Below, piece after piece: positions 53,973 through 64,000 of a stretch of DNA of 64,000 bases (the first letter of the stretch is position 1; each line of letters opens with the position of its first letter). The stretch covers positions 51,074 through 115,073 of the forward strand of contig JAJOZX010012233.1 in the NCBI GenBank assembly GCA_023014485.1, given 5' to 3'. The translations under genes were made by a program, and so were the position numbers. Source of the DNA: Bathynomus jamesi (lineage: Eukaryota > Arthropoda > Malacostraca > Isopoda > Cirolanidae). A model generated the notes under the pieces. The model saw nothing but the letters and a program-made list of their open reading frames with translations. It searched no databases and was not told the origin of the DNA.

Positions 53973-54739
53973 TATAATTTGATTATGAAGAGCAGAAGCC
54001 TAAGTGTGAAATAAATCTAAGTTAGCTGGAAATAGTGATAAGGATCTAAGAAATTTGTTATATTTTAACCTTGTGGCAGGCTGCAAAATTCTTGCTCTCA
54101 GAATTGTGAAACTCTGGTATAATATGAAAAATTCTCATTTAAAATATTTAAAACTTGGGAACTTAAAAGTGGTAGTAACCTGGTGGGTTTAGATTATTAC
54201 AGGCAAATAAGAATAAGTTAAATGGTTTGGTTATGAAGAACAAAAGACATGGTTAAATAAATTGAGGCCTAACTAAGAATTTAGTAATAAGGATCCAAAG
54301 AAATATTTTAGTTTTCATAAAATACAATAATAATAAACATGATAATATATTGTTAGTATTTGCAATTATTATTTCAGCTCTGTTTTTAACTGAAAAAACA
54401 ACTTTACTTTTGATTCTTCAGATTCTTTAAATTTTGGCATTCTTGATAAGATTCATATAAGGAAAGATGATGATAGGCAAGTAATTAACATAATAGAAGT
54501 GGATAAACCTGCTGGTCCTGATAATATTTATGCTAGGATTCTCAGGGAAGGGGAGGATAGCTGAAGCACTAATTATTTTGTTAGATTTATTAATTATACA
54601 GAAATATATGATGATTGGAAAAAGCAAATGTAGTGTGGTACCCATATACAAAAAGGGTAGTAAAAAAAGAGGTAGGAAGTTATAGGCCTGTTAGTCTAAC
54701 ATCATTGGTAGGGAAAATATAAGTTAATAGCCAGAAAGC

Positions 54740-54875
54740 TCATTTCCCCAATAATGTGGGGATGAGTGTGCCCCTAAGAGTCACTGTTAGTCCAAGCGTT
54801 AAGAGGGTAAGCAGCCCAGGAGCCAGCAGGTGGGAATGAACCAGAGTGGCCACTGTAATCACTGAGATACTAGAA
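54740..54875 (-). mobile_element. diverged tRNA-SINE relative of 8186-8335
   Basis: Shares GATGAGTGTGC(C/T)CC and the alternating GAGGGTAAGCAGCC / AGCCAGCAGGTGGGAATG pattern with 8186-8335. It sits between SYRPVSLTS and the EGIIES block of the LINE remnant. Confidence 0.45.
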
Positions 54876-55656
54876 GGAATTATAGAGAGTATTCAAGGGC
54901 ATTTGGATAAGTTTAATCTTATTTCAAGTTCCCAACCTAGATTTAGATAGAGAAGATCTTGTCTAATCTCATAGGACATTTTAGGGTTTGTAACTGATCA
55001 GGTGGATGATGGACATGATGTACATGTTATTTTTTGAATTTAGTAAGATGTTTCATAAAGCTCCTTGTAGGAGACTTGTGTATAAATTAAAAGCTCATGG
55101 AACATCAGGGTCAGTCATAAATTGGGTAGAAGAATGGTTGTAAGATGGAGAACAGAGTAATTTTAAATGGCTATGAATTGGTAGCATAAAGTAAAATGGG
55201 GTACCACAAAGATCAGTGTTAAGTCCATTACTCTTCATTGTGTAAGTAATTGGCTTAGAGAAGGGAGTAGTTGGTAAAATATCTAAATTTGCAGTTGATA
55301 TAAAAGCAGTTGCCTCAGTTACAATTATAGAAAGTTCTTATAAATTAGAAAAGAATATTGAGCAGGGAAGCTGGCTAGGAATAAGGCAAATGAAATGCCA
55401 GGTATTACTAAGAGAATATTAGGTAGAAAAGTAAGGAAAACACCTGTAGATTATGTATTTCTTATGTTAGGCCTTGCTTAGAATAACATTCAAGCTTCAT
55501 CACCTCAACATAGGCAGGATATGGACACACCTGATGGTGTGTAATGTAGGGCATCCAAACTTATTCCAAGCTTAAGAATGGATTACAGTGAAAGAGTAAA
55601 TGTTTAGTTTTGAGAAATGATATTTGGTAGGAGACGTGATACAGATGTTCAAAATA

Positions 55657-56123
55657 CAGTGAACCCTCGCTAATTCAAATTAATTGGGGGAAAGGTCATT
55701 TGGATTAGTGCAAACTATGGATTATTGGGGGGAAAAATAGAACATGGCCTAACACATGTAATTAAACCAAACTAAACCCATATAATAAGAAATAATGCAT
55801 TAAAATAACCTGTAAAACAATAATAAAGTTGATTAATAGAATTAAAAATAATAGTTTATTATTTAAACAAGTACTTACCTTTAAATCCAAAGGACTCCTG
55901 ACTCCTGAAGGTAGTGTGGAGGCAGTGAAATACAGTAATATGCACTGTAATATTTATGTACACTGTAATTAATTAATTAACACTAAATTTGAGTCTTTAT
56001 CTCAAAGATCAAACTAATATTTATTGCTTAAAACACCAATGCTGAGAGTTACCAGCTGCCCACATACCCTTTGGATTAAGCAACATTCGGATTAACTGCG
56101 TTTGTATTAGTGAGGGTTCACTG
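55657..56123. mobile_element. 467-bp pogo/Tigger-like MITE, TA target site
   Basis: CAGTGAACCCTCGCTAATTC and complement TTAGTGAGGGTTCACTG, with TA on both sides, in the LINE C-terminus. No coding. Confidence 0.85.
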
Positions 56124-56213
56124 TATTTTCGTTTTTAGATAATTTAGATGTAAAGCACTTTTTTTTTTTCTTAATAGCCTGATAGAAGACTTTGGCCATG
56201 ATAAACTTCCAAT

Positions 56214-56509
56214 CAGGGTTGTGGAGTCGGTCCAAAATTTTCCGACTCCGACTCCGACTCCACACATTGTAAAAATTCGACTCCGACTCCACACATTGTA
56301 AAAAATCTAAAAATCCGACTCCGACTCCTCACATTTTAAATATACGACTCCGACTCCTCTAGTGTTTCACTCTATAATTATCATAATAATAAGACATTTC
56401 ATCACCACCACATGAATCGTCAGGTTACTTTCTAGGATAAAGGAACATTCAAATATTAAGAAGGATATTGACTTGTAGATATTATCATATTAAGGGATTT
56501 TTATTTTTT

Positions 56510-56547
<38 letters not shown>

Positions 56548-56717
56548 AATTATTTCACGAAAGTAACACGTGAAAAATATTTATGATGAATAAAACCACG
56601 AAGGAAAGGAAACACAAAATGGTGCTCAAGTGCTTTCGTCTAATGACATCCTGAGGATGTCATTAGACGAAAGCGCTTGAGCACCATTTTGTGTTTCCTT
56701 TCCTTCGTGGTTTTATT

Positions 56718-56771
<54 letters not shown>

Positions 56772-56995
56772 AATGAAAAAGATTCTCTTAAACATAATTA
56801 AGGTCTAACCAGTAGTAGTCCTACTTAAAATTGAATAACCCTTCTTAACCTAGTGGCTATAACCAGGGTTGTGGAGTCGGTCCAAAATTTTCCGACTCCG
56901 ACTCCGACTCCGACTCCACACATTGTAAAAATTCGACTCCGACTCCGCCCTGAAACGTGCGACTCCACGACTCCGACTCCGACTCCACAACCCTG
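56214..56995. mobile_element. hAT element, TSD CTTCCAAT, GGAGTC-rich, with nested palindrome
   Basis: Starts CAGGGTTGTGGAGTCGG, ends CCGACTCCACAACCCTG, and CTTCCAAT lies at 56206-56213 and 56996-57003. A second left end occurs at 56866, so part is a tandem or rearranged copy of the same family (compare 41868-42284). Confidence 0.8.
56583..56723. repeat. 141-bp palindrome between TA tracts
   Basis: Arms of about 69 bp, nearly perfect, centred at 56652 (CATCCTGAGGATG). One arm is also found at 25781-25855. Confidence 0.9.
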
Positions 56996-57331
56996 CTTCC
57001 AATATACCCTTATAGAGTGGATCTGCAAAAATACTTTCTTTGTAGGATACCTATTAAATTTCTGGAATGACTTGCCATATGATGTGGTAAATTTAGTTGT
57101 TCCTTTGGTAGTTTTAAGAAAAATTACTCTTTTATAATGAAAAAGATGGATTGTAAATTCTGTGAATACTGTATATTTCAGCTGAGGCTTAAGTATTTGT
57201 AGGTAACTACAGTTGTATTATTAATAGCTTAATGACTTGAAATGATTTACAAAATTGTCATAAAATATAGTTTTATGCCATTTATCTGGGGTTACCTTGA
57301 TAGGCCAGCATGGCTTTGTTATCCAAGTGTA

Positions 57332-57625
57332 CAGCTATGGCCAGAAGTTTTGAATCACTTTAAAATTTTTTTGAATGAGATGAGTATTAAGAGATATTAC
57401 TTAGGAATTTATTTTGAATACTGATAAGTATAGTGGTATTTCTTAAGATTTATGATGTTTCATTGGAAAGATTTTGTATAATTTTCATTCACTATTTTAG
57501 ATTTATGTATCATACTTTTTTATTTTTAGCCTATCATTACTCAAAAAATAGCATGTAGGTTTCATTCAACTTTATCAGCCAAAGTTAAAAAGTTTCAGGA
57601 TGATGCAAAACTTTTGGCTATAGCT
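57332..57625. mobile_element. Tc1-type MITE, about 294 bp
   Basis: TA-CAGCTATGGCCAGAAGTTTTG left end and CAAAACTTTTGGCTATAGCT right end. The motif (TTTGGCCAAGAGTTTTGCATC) also occurs inside the open frame near 57970. Confidence 0.8.
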
Positions 57626-57719
57626 TTTTTTTTTTTTTGCCTTGATTCATGTCATTCTTGGAGAGGTTTAAATGACATTATTTTTTTTATTTACCCACAA
57701 TTATTTATAAAGTAAGTAG

Positions 57720-57838
57720 CTACAATTTTACAATTTTTGTTGTTACAGTAGTTTTAATATAAAATAAATAATTGTGAAATTGGACTATTTATTTTATTTG
57801 GCCCTTAAGCTGTACTGGGCTCTTAATTTAATAAGAAG
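57720..57838 (-). repeat. solo 3'-UTR fragment of the LINE at 60905-61890
   Basis: Shares ACAATTTTTGTTGTTACAGT and AATAATTGTGAAATTG with 60950-61060. Confidence 0.65.
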
Positions 57839-57928
57839 ACATTGCTTTACAGATAGTTATGATTGATATATAAATCATGAATAAGAAATTTAAATTTACA
57901 TCTAGAAGAATTTTTATTTTCCACATAG

Positions 57929-58327
57929 ACTGGGGGTGAAGAAGTATCAGGAAAACTAATGACATGTGCAACTTTGGCCAAGAGTTTTGCATCAACCTGG
58001 AACTTTTATCAACCTTTTTGTGCTGGCAATGATAAAAAAGATTGCAACTCTCCTTCCCTAAATGATGATGATGCAGCACACTTCAACTGCAGAAATGGCT
58101 CCCAAACTACTTCCCACGTGATGATGGAAAAATTTGTAAGAAGTGGATACTTAATAACATTCATTAAAATGGTAGTAAAGTCTGCTGAACCTGTAAGAAG
58201 AAACATGCACAATAAATTGATTAAACTTTTTCTAATGAGACTGTCAAAGATGCCTGTCAAAAGAAATGTACATTTTGGGAAAGTTAAGTATCCGGAAATG
58301 GTGGTTGAAGCATTGAAAGTGTTTTAA
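57929..58327 (+). CDS. candidate terminal exon of an unrecognised host gene
   Basis: After a TTTTTATTTTCCACATAG acceptor-like tract an uninterrupted 132-codon frame begins TGGEEVSGKLMTCATLAKSF and ends VVEALKVF with a stop. The TAG of the acceptor is an in-frame stop, so the frame is bounded exactly by a splice-like site. It is mixed-composition and rich in K/N/D (DDDAAHFNC; RRNMHNKLIKLFLMRLSKMP) with no transposase or RT motif. Against it: the Tc1-like motif TTTGGCCAAGAGTTTTGC lies inside it, so it may be partly transposon-derived. Family not recognised. Confidence 0.4.
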   Translation, partial: TGGEEVSGKLMTCATLAKSFASTWNFYQPFCAGNDKKDCNSPSLNDDDAAHFNCRNGSQTTSHVMMEKFVRSGYLITFIKMVVKSAEPVRRNMHNKLIKLFLMRLSKMPVKRNVHFGKVKYPEMVVEALKVF

Positions 58328-58780
58328 TTCCATTTGTAACCTCGTACCTTATACAAATTAGTCTTCTCATCGTTGCTTTTTAATATGCATTGTAACCACA
58401 AGTGATGGTCATCTTGTGAAAGTGTTTTCAGTTTGAACAGTTTGGAAATGTAAACATCTCTATATATTGTATACATATTGATTACTAAGAAAAATTACCA
58501 ATTACTTTTGCACCATTATTTCTTGGACATGCTGTATATTCAACAGTAGGGGAGTTAATGTGGTCCTAAGATATGTTAAGAGGACTTTTTTTACGTTATT
58601 TGATAACTTTAAAATTTATATTTTAAGTAAAATTTCTTTTGAGCAACATTTAAAATAAATAAACAAAAAAAAAACTTTCAGGGTTTTGAAGGTTTATTGT
58701 TTTTTTTTTTCGCCAAAATATTACATTCCCCCCCCCCCCCCCCCCCCCCTATTTTAAACTGGAATCAATTAAAGACCATG
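58328..58780. other. AT-rich stretch with a poly-C tract
   Basis: AATAAATAAA near 58655 could be a polyadenylation signal for the exon above. C23 homopolymer at 58727-58749. Confidence 0.4.
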
Positions 58781-58795
58781 AAAAATCTGTGCTGC

Positions 58796-59100
58796 ATATG
58801 CAGTCAGCAAAGTGTGTTAGTGTTAAGTCTCCCAGCCTCCACTGCAGAATGTGAGAGGTTTTAACACCATAAAACTTAAGACTGATTGGAGGTCCTCCCT
58901 TGACAACACAGCTATCAACTATTTGATGTGTATCATTCTGGAGTCACCAGAAATTGCTGACTTCAATCCCTAGAAGTCAGTCAGTACTTGCAGCAAGAGG
59001 CCAGACTTTGCAGAGAACAGGGCCAAGAAAATGGTGTCCCACAGTGACAAGCAGCAGACTGATGGTAGCACTAGGAGCTGAAGATGATCTCAGTGAGGAG
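58796..59100 (+). pseudogene. hAT-type transposase C-terminal remnant
   Basis: Reads VLVLSLPASTAECERF, a stop, then with a shift NTIKLKTDWRSSLDNTAINY, LMCIILESPEIADFNP. The block P-A-S-x-A-E-C-ER-x-F followed by K-x-DWR-S-L...L-x-L-M-x-I matches the hAT C-terminal dimerisation domain of the type also found in ZNF862-like host proteins. Only about 60 codons remain. Confidence 0.75.
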
Positions 59101-60470
59101 CCCTGAGTACATGAGTACAGTGCAACTGAGTTGGACTCTGCCAATGATTCTGACAACTTTATCTGAAGACATTATGTTGGTCAGAAGAAACTGATTCCTT
59201 GTAACCTCAGTGAATTTAGTATATTCAGTAATATTCAAGTTACTGCATGTGTTTACATTTACTGAAACATTCTTTAAGTAAATAAAGTTTATTTTACTTC
59301 ATTACATTTGTTTTGTTTATGATTCTGCTGCTGTTTTTGCTGTTTTATGGCTATGTTGATGTGTGCATACTATTAATTTCATGAAAACACTCGTGTCCCT
59401 TGGTTTTAAAGAACATTGTTCTGGCTGGTTGAAAATTTCTGGGCTGGCTCACTTTGCTGACTCACTGGCCAGGCAGGTGAGTAAAAAGCATTAGTGTGTA
59501 CCCTTGTTATAAGATGGTATGTTTTGAGCAAGATTTAGGTCCCTGCATCAACAGTAAAGGTTGCAATTTAGATATCAAGGGTCAAATGGAGCTTCATGCC
59601 ATAATTTTTTAATTACACAATGTAAATGAACAAAACTTAAAACACTCATGAATGATCATAAATGTGTCGAGCAAGAATCAGGTTCTTGCACCAAAGGTCA
59701 AGATCACGAGTATAGGCAGGGACATTGATGTCATTCTGACATAGTTCTTGTTTATTTAGGAATTAAATAGGTCCTATTCTTAAAACTTTAGTTATGAGAA
59801 AAGAAAGCAAGATTCTGAATTTTGAAAAAATTAGTTTTAGCTGCTGAAATATTAGTTCTTTAATAAAATTTAGTTGAACAAATTGTGTAATACAGTATAT
59901 GGTATGAATATTTCATTTAAAAATACATTCTTACAACATTGCACATTGTTGCAAAAGCAAATGGAATTTAATATAAGGACCTAAATATTTTCTTAGGTTT
60001 GATACTGGTGAAAAATGTGAGCCTATTGGAAATTTCAATTGGTGTAGCTACCTTTTCTATTTAAAGGAACCTTGTATACATTGGGATTTGATATTTATTC
60101 CTCAAAGTTCTTTGATAGTTATTTTGAGTTAGTCATAGAGCACTATTTCTTATGATCAATTATTTTATTATGGGATATTCCCTTCTTGTTTTATAATGTT
60201 TCATTTAGTCATAGGTAATCTAGTGTCTCTGAGGTGACTCATGCAGCCATAGTGTATAAAGGCTAAATAGAAAGGTTATAATAATGATGCATATTTTTTA
60301 GGTATGGTCTTTTTTTATGTCAATGCTACTCTGAGAACTCAATAGCTTCTGAGTACTGTAATAGTTTAATTAGAAATTGAGGCCTTGTAATTTTTCAGAT
60401 ATATATTCTTTGAGCCCCAGTTTTTAGTAATGATAGTCATGTGGGCATTAAATAAAGCGCCAGGGGAGAC
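59101..60470. other. AT-rich stretch upstream of the ZNRF-like exon
   Basis: No gene or transposon recognised. A consensus 5' splice site (CAG followed by GTGAGTA) at about 59475 could end an upstream untranslated exon. Confidence 0.3.
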
Positions 60471-60476
60471 ATAGTC

Positions 60477-60579
60477 ATGGGAGCAAAAGCTAGCACTGCA
60501 ACAACAGGTTCAGGAGCAACTCTTCCATCCGGAGGTGCTGACTCAGACACACGATCCAGAGCTCTTTCTACAAGTGCAG
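60477..60579 (+). CDS. candidate first coding exon of a ZNRF1/2-like E3 ubiquitin ligase
   Basis: ATG 60477 opens 34 codons plus one base, ending at AGTGCAG followed by GTAATGCGAG, a good 5' splice site (intron phase 1). The peptide begins MGAKASTATTGSGATLPSGG and ends DTRSRALSTSA. Met-Gly-x-Lys-x-Ser is an N-myristoylation signal, and MG(A/G)K-S/T followed by a low-complexity G/S/T stretch and RSRS-like box is how ZNRF1/2 proteins start (membrane-associated RING ligases). An acceptor-like GCGCCAG precedes at about 60463. Sequence quality is unlike the surrounding AT-rich repeats. The RING exons lie outside or beyond the large intron. Identity is a hypothesis from 34 residues. Confidence 0.5.
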
Positions 60580-60672
60580 GTAATGCGAGTTTATTTCACC
60601 CATTTCATTGAATATGCTGTGTAGTAATGAAAAAAACATTTAATGAACTCTATCAAGTACCATATAATTATA

Positions 60673-60904
60673 CCGGGTGTACATAAAGTCAGGATCTATT
60701 TTTGTGAAGCACTTGGAAATTATATGGAATTCAATCATAAAATGATAGTGGTAACATTTATTAAATAATTAAGAGTAGGATTTGACGTGATGCCCATCAG
60801 TATCCCTGCACAGCTCAAATCATTCTGCAGCATTTCTAAACACATTCTGGAGCATTTGCGGGGTTATGTTATCTGCAGCAGTTTGTATACTGTACGTGTA
60901 CGTA
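60673..60904 (-). pseudogene. mariner element fragment with transposase C-terminus
   Basis: Next to TA is CCGGGTGTACATAAAGTCAG, a mariner-type end. On the minus strand: QTAADNITPQMLQNVFRNAA then CRDTDGHHVKS, the C-terminus seen in mariner transposases (compare NPQMLENVWRKCEY at 52771). Truncated on the far side by a LINE. Confidence 0.75.
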
Positions 60905-61890
60905 TTGAATTGAATTGAATAACCTTTATTATTAATAAAATAAATACAATTCTACAATTTTTGTTGTTACAGTAAATTCAACAAAATAAATAATTGTGAA
61001 ATTGAACTATTTATTTTATTTTATTTGGTCCTTAAGCTTTAGGCTTTACTGGGCTGTCAATTAAAAATAAAAGTTATTATTATTAATAATAATAATAGAA
61101 TCATGAATAAGAACTGTTAATTACAGTATGTATTAATATTACAGTAAGTTATTATTACACTATAAATAAAATTGTCAAAAGTTGAAGATATATGAATACT
61201 ACCGTATACAAAGAAATCAATATAGTATTAGACTATTAGACACAACAGATGAACAAGTAATGTACATTTAATCCTACATTTTTATTAGTATTCCATTATT
61301 AAATGAGATTTCAACTTGTTTTTAAACAAGTTTACATTCATATTGCTTTTTATATCAGCTCATGTAAATCATTTCAGTTTCAGTCCAATGAAAATTAGTA
61401 ATTTTTAAAATGAAAATCTAAATTGAGGAATAACATGTTTTAATCTATTTCTAGTCTGATCTGAGTAGATTTTTTGAGGAGTCACAAAATATTTATTTAC
61501 CTATAATGATTTTGTTCTTACACTTGCAGCTAAAATAAAATGTGTCCATTTGATTACATCTTTGAGCTTTAGTAGTTTTGGCTCTTTAAATAATGCACTA
61601 GAATGATCATGGAAATTGGTAGTGTTTAAAGTGTTAGCAGAATTTCCACATACAAGGAACAACAAGAGTATGATAAGAGTTAATAAAACCTGTTTAGTGA
61701 CTACATGTCTGTTTAAATATATCAAGCAATGCTGCTTGAAATAATTTTTGAGATATAATTTACATGATTATTCCACTGCATATTCTTATCTAGCCATTAC
61801 ACCAAGAAATTTTATTACAGTACACTCCTTTACAGCAATTTCATCAATATTTAGTTCATGTGAACATGCTCTCTTTTGATTTGGCCCTGT
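60905..61890 (-). pseudogene. LINE 3' half (RT C-terminus and 3' UTR)
   Basis: On the minus strand: WLDKNMQWNNHVNYISKIIS, LNRHVVTKQVLLTLIILLLF, FKEPKLLKLKDVIKW (frame 61501-61725), then NLFKNKLKSHLIMEY. This is the order after the RT palm (D-K-N-x-W-xxH...), ending with the ...SFK-x-K-L block. The 3' UTR contains GCCCAGTAAAGCC and finishes in ATTCAATTC repeats at 60905-60922, a typical CR1/Jockey-like 3' end. Confidence 0.75.
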
Positions 61891-62480
61891 TCATTAGGGC
61901 GGATCGAAAATGAGGTTTTTAAACTTTTTTTCGAAATTCAAATATGGCTAGTGCGGAAAATATGTGGCTGCTATAGATAATGACTATGCATAAATATTAG
62001 TCCTGCGAAATTATATCTTCAGGTGCCACAAAGCCGTCGAAAAAAGTGAAATATAATGATTTTCTTATATTCTGCATTAGTACAATAACTGAAACTTACT
62101 TGTTATTATTATATATTAAGTGTTCCAATTACCAAAATAGTTACTGAATTACGCAGCTCTTAGTTTATTTAGATCAATGTTCTTTTGATTAATGATCTAA
62201 ATAATCCAGAACTCACCACGAGGAGGTGGCTGCGTGTCGAGCTCCACCCATGCCCTCCCAACCACCCATCCTTGCGCATGTTTTTTTCTATTAACGTTTT
62301 ATTTAAACTTTATATTCAGCTTTACTTTCGAATGATGGCATTTTTTTACGTGACTGAAGTGTTGATCTTATGAAGCCATCTCGCGCGTTCAATCCAAATA
62401 CTTTTGATGATGCTTGTCACTAATTTTACCATTCTTTCTACTACTTGTGTATGACAAGGGAATTTCTCGAATGGAGGGGT
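61891..62480. other. no gene recognised
   Basis: A short GC-rich piece (62215-62280) stands out in AT-rich sequence. Not identified. Confidence 0.3.
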
Positions 62481-62732
62481 TAGTGATGTGAGTCGTTTTT
62501 TATTGTCATTTTTTTTTGTTTAAAACGAAGATAGTCTGTTTTTTTTGTTTTAAACTATTCCATATTTTTCTTCCTTTAATCTAATAAGTATATTAGTATT
62601 ACCTATAATTTACTATACTACCATGCTTATACTGTTATACCTAGTATATATAGTCATCTTTTAGAAAAACTGAATCACGCAAAAAGTATATAATAGAAAG
62701 GAAAAACAAACCCTCATTTTTTATATGTATAT

Positions 62733-63015
62733 GTTGGGGTAAATGTGATAAATTGGTAATTATGCATAATTGAAAATATGACTTAACCTAACCAATTGTC
62801 AAGGGTGTACAGTTGACCTAACTGGGCATTCAATTGACCTAACCTGGCATTCAATTCAATTGACCTAACAGGGCATTCAAGGTTAGGTCAATTGAATGCC
62901 TGGTTAGGTCAACTGTACGCCCTTGACAATTGGTTAGGTTAAGTCATGATATTTTCAATTATGCATATTTACCGGTAATTATGCATAATTACCAATTTAT
63001 CACATTTACCCCAAC
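62733..63015. mobile_element. 283-bp fold-back MITE with telomere-like CTAACC arms
   Basis: GTTGGGGTAAATGTGATAAA and its complement end it. Inside are TGACTTAACCTAACCAATTG and mirror. Absent from the otherwise identical position near 50445, which gives the exact insertion borders. Confidence 0.9.
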
Positions 63016-63320
63016 ATATATATATTTTTTAACTAGAACATAAAACATTCTTCCTCGTTTCAAACATATACATAATTGTGATTGGCAAGAGTACCAGTAT
63101 ATATATATATTCCAGATAGAAAAAAAAAATATTCACCTTTTTTTTTAACCTTTTTGTTAACCTAATGTTGTTTAACCTTCATTTCCATGGAAGAATCATC
63201 ACTAGATTGGGTAGAGCATATATGCTAGTTTCAATATCACAGGTACTGGTATAATATACATAATAAAAATACATAATACTGGTATAAAACATATATATAA
63301 TTGTGATTGGCAAGAATACC

Positions 63321-63391
<71 letters not shown>

Positions 63392-63451
63392 CAAATAAAA
63401 AAATAAAAATATTCATCTCTTTCTTTAACCTTTGTGTTAACCTAATGCTGT

Positions 63452-63700
63452 TTAACTTTCATTATCTGATTCTATTTCCATTGAAGAATCATTATCACTA
63501 GATTGATTAGAGCATATAGTTTCAATATCACAGGTACTGGTACTTATTGCAGATTTGGATGTTGACGAAGCCAATGTAGCACCATGTTTTACTTCACTTT
63601 CTTGGAATTTTGCATTTTGGGATATAAATACTAGCTTTGCTGCTCTGTCTGTGCTTAATTGGTTTCTTTTGGCTGTATGGATATTACTGTATGTGCTAAA
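63452..63700 (-). pseudogene. hAT transposase C-terminal end
   Basis: Within a 128-aa minus frame, SNIHTAKRNQLSTDRAAKLV and FISQNAKFQESEV resemble the last part of the hAT dimerisation domain (K-RN-x-L-x-x-x-x-A-x-KL-V-F). An acidic C-tail follows (SDNDSSMEIESDNES). A parallel copy with the same reading lies at about 50860-51110. N-terminal parts of the frame are low-complexity and not coding. Confidence 0.6.
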
Positions 63701-63818
63701 TGATCTCGGAGGTAATGAAAGGGCGAAATAGAGGTGTATGAGTTTGTGTAGGTATATATGAGCATGTGTGCGTATGTATCTGGAATTCTGGATGTATGCG
63801 TGTGTATGGGGTATATAA

Positions 63819-64000
63819 CACTGGGGAACAAATTTCAAATTTTTGTCTATTGAATTAGATTTGACAGTTACTTCTAGGTAATTTGGGTGCGCTGAGCACG
63901 AATTTTTACTCGGTTTTGCTCTATCAGGTCCTGATTTTGCTCAACACCCCTCCTCTTTCGTCGTATTCATAAAAGGTTTTTTTCTCAATACTCGCTGTCT
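63819..64000 (+). mobile_element. left end of a third CAC...-type transposon, cut by the window
   Basis: CACTGGGGAACAAATTTC begins exactly where copy 2 of the hAT-like repeat stops matching copy 1 (after GTATATAA). The subterminal zone (GGTGCGCTGAGCACGAATTT, CGGTTTTGCTCTATCAGG) parallels the left subterminal zones at 13,851 and 22,328. Confidence 0.55.

Larger units (their letters stand above)
54420..57190 (+). pseudogene. CR1-like LINE ORF2 remnant, split by two DNA transposons
   Basis: Reading frames in pieces: KPAGPDNIYARILREGE (about 54510), GSYRPVSLTSLVGK (about 54675), EGIIESIQGHLDKFNLISSS (about 54875), FVTDQVDDGHDVHVIF (about 54990), GYELV, KFAVDIKA (about 55285), LFIV, RASKLIPSLRMDYSERV-type (about 55545), FSFE. 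The active-site FADD has become FAVD (55288-55299). After 55655 the sequence is interrupted by elements at 55657-56123 and 56214-56995 and resumes with FWNDLPYDVVN (about 57060). Homologous to 32885-33420. Confidence 0.8.
62484..63818 (-). repeat. hAT-like repeat, copy 2, with fold-back inserted at 62733-63015
   Basis: Nearly identical to 50158-51215 from TAGTGATGTGAGTC up to TGTATGGGGTATATAA, apart from the fold-back. Has a long (TA)n at 63328-63390. Confidence 0.85.

Noticed and set aside
63179..63501. IYIYIY frames on both strands, also at 20297, 25472, 26531 and 50625
   Set aside because: Translation of (TA)n microsatellites.
1..64000. LTR retrotransposons or integrated viral sequence
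   Set aside because: No paired LTRs, protease-RT-integrase order or viral capsid or envelope-like motifs were seen; all RTs belong to LINE or Penelope types.

Overview
This window looks like a repeat-dominated arthropod nuclear genome, most likely a decapod crustacean. The evidence is dispersed GGTTA/CCTAA runs (the arthropod TTAGG telomere unit), very long (TA)n tracts, a SINE with a 5S rRNA head, a Penelope-like element with GIY-YIG, several LINE clades, and hAT, mariner, piggyBac-like and Merlin-like DNA transposons. The organism is inferred from repeat style; no diagnostic single-copy gene was found. There is no bacterial-type gene organisation and no CRISPR array.

Layout. 1-2600: minus-strand LINE with a 2A-like NPGP peptide, endonuclease and reverse transcriptase (RT). 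2640-9570: degenerate repeats, two tandem LINE 3' ends, a roughly 170-bp satellite and fold-backs. 9577-11795: interspersed repeat swollen by a 1.6-kb CTAC/TGTAC array. 12457-13680: LINE tail carrying an 836-bp hAT element; a second LINE copy at 19318-20130 preserves the empty site. 13851-16872: DNA transposon with CAC...GTG ends and a large conserved protein; a deletion derivative lies at 22328-22970 and a third left end at 63819. 17414-17880: Merlin-like remnant. 18000-31000: palindromic MITEs, four 5S-SINE copies, a composite tRNA-SINE, and an unusual Ser/Pro-repeat secreted-type ORF at 28092. 31040-39650: CR1/Jockey-like LINE remnants, a hAT with GATAC-rich ends, a 673-bp TIR element and a Penelope-like element. 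40490-42317: BED-type hAT containing a second hAT, each with its own 8-bp target-site duplication (TSD). 42426-49005: near full-length 6.6-kb GC-rich LINE (zinc-knuckle ORF1; endonuclease, RT and RNase H in ORF2) with a 12-bp TSD. 49540-64000: transposase and LINE remnants, plus the best candidates for host coding sequence: an unrecognised 133-codon exon at 57929-58327 and a short myristoylation-type first exon at 60477-60579 resembling ZNRF1/2 ubiquitin ligases.

The genes do not form a pathway. What can be read is an insertion history: at many loci a TSD, and at several a second uninterrupted copy, fix the order of events (hAT into LINE, hAT into hAT, hAT MITE into SINE, pogo-like and hAT elements into one CR1 copy, fold-back into a hAT-like repeat). 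Nearly every transposon coding region has stops or frameshifts. The main exceptions are the RT domain at 35258-36376 and the RT and RNase H segments of the 6.6-kb LINE.
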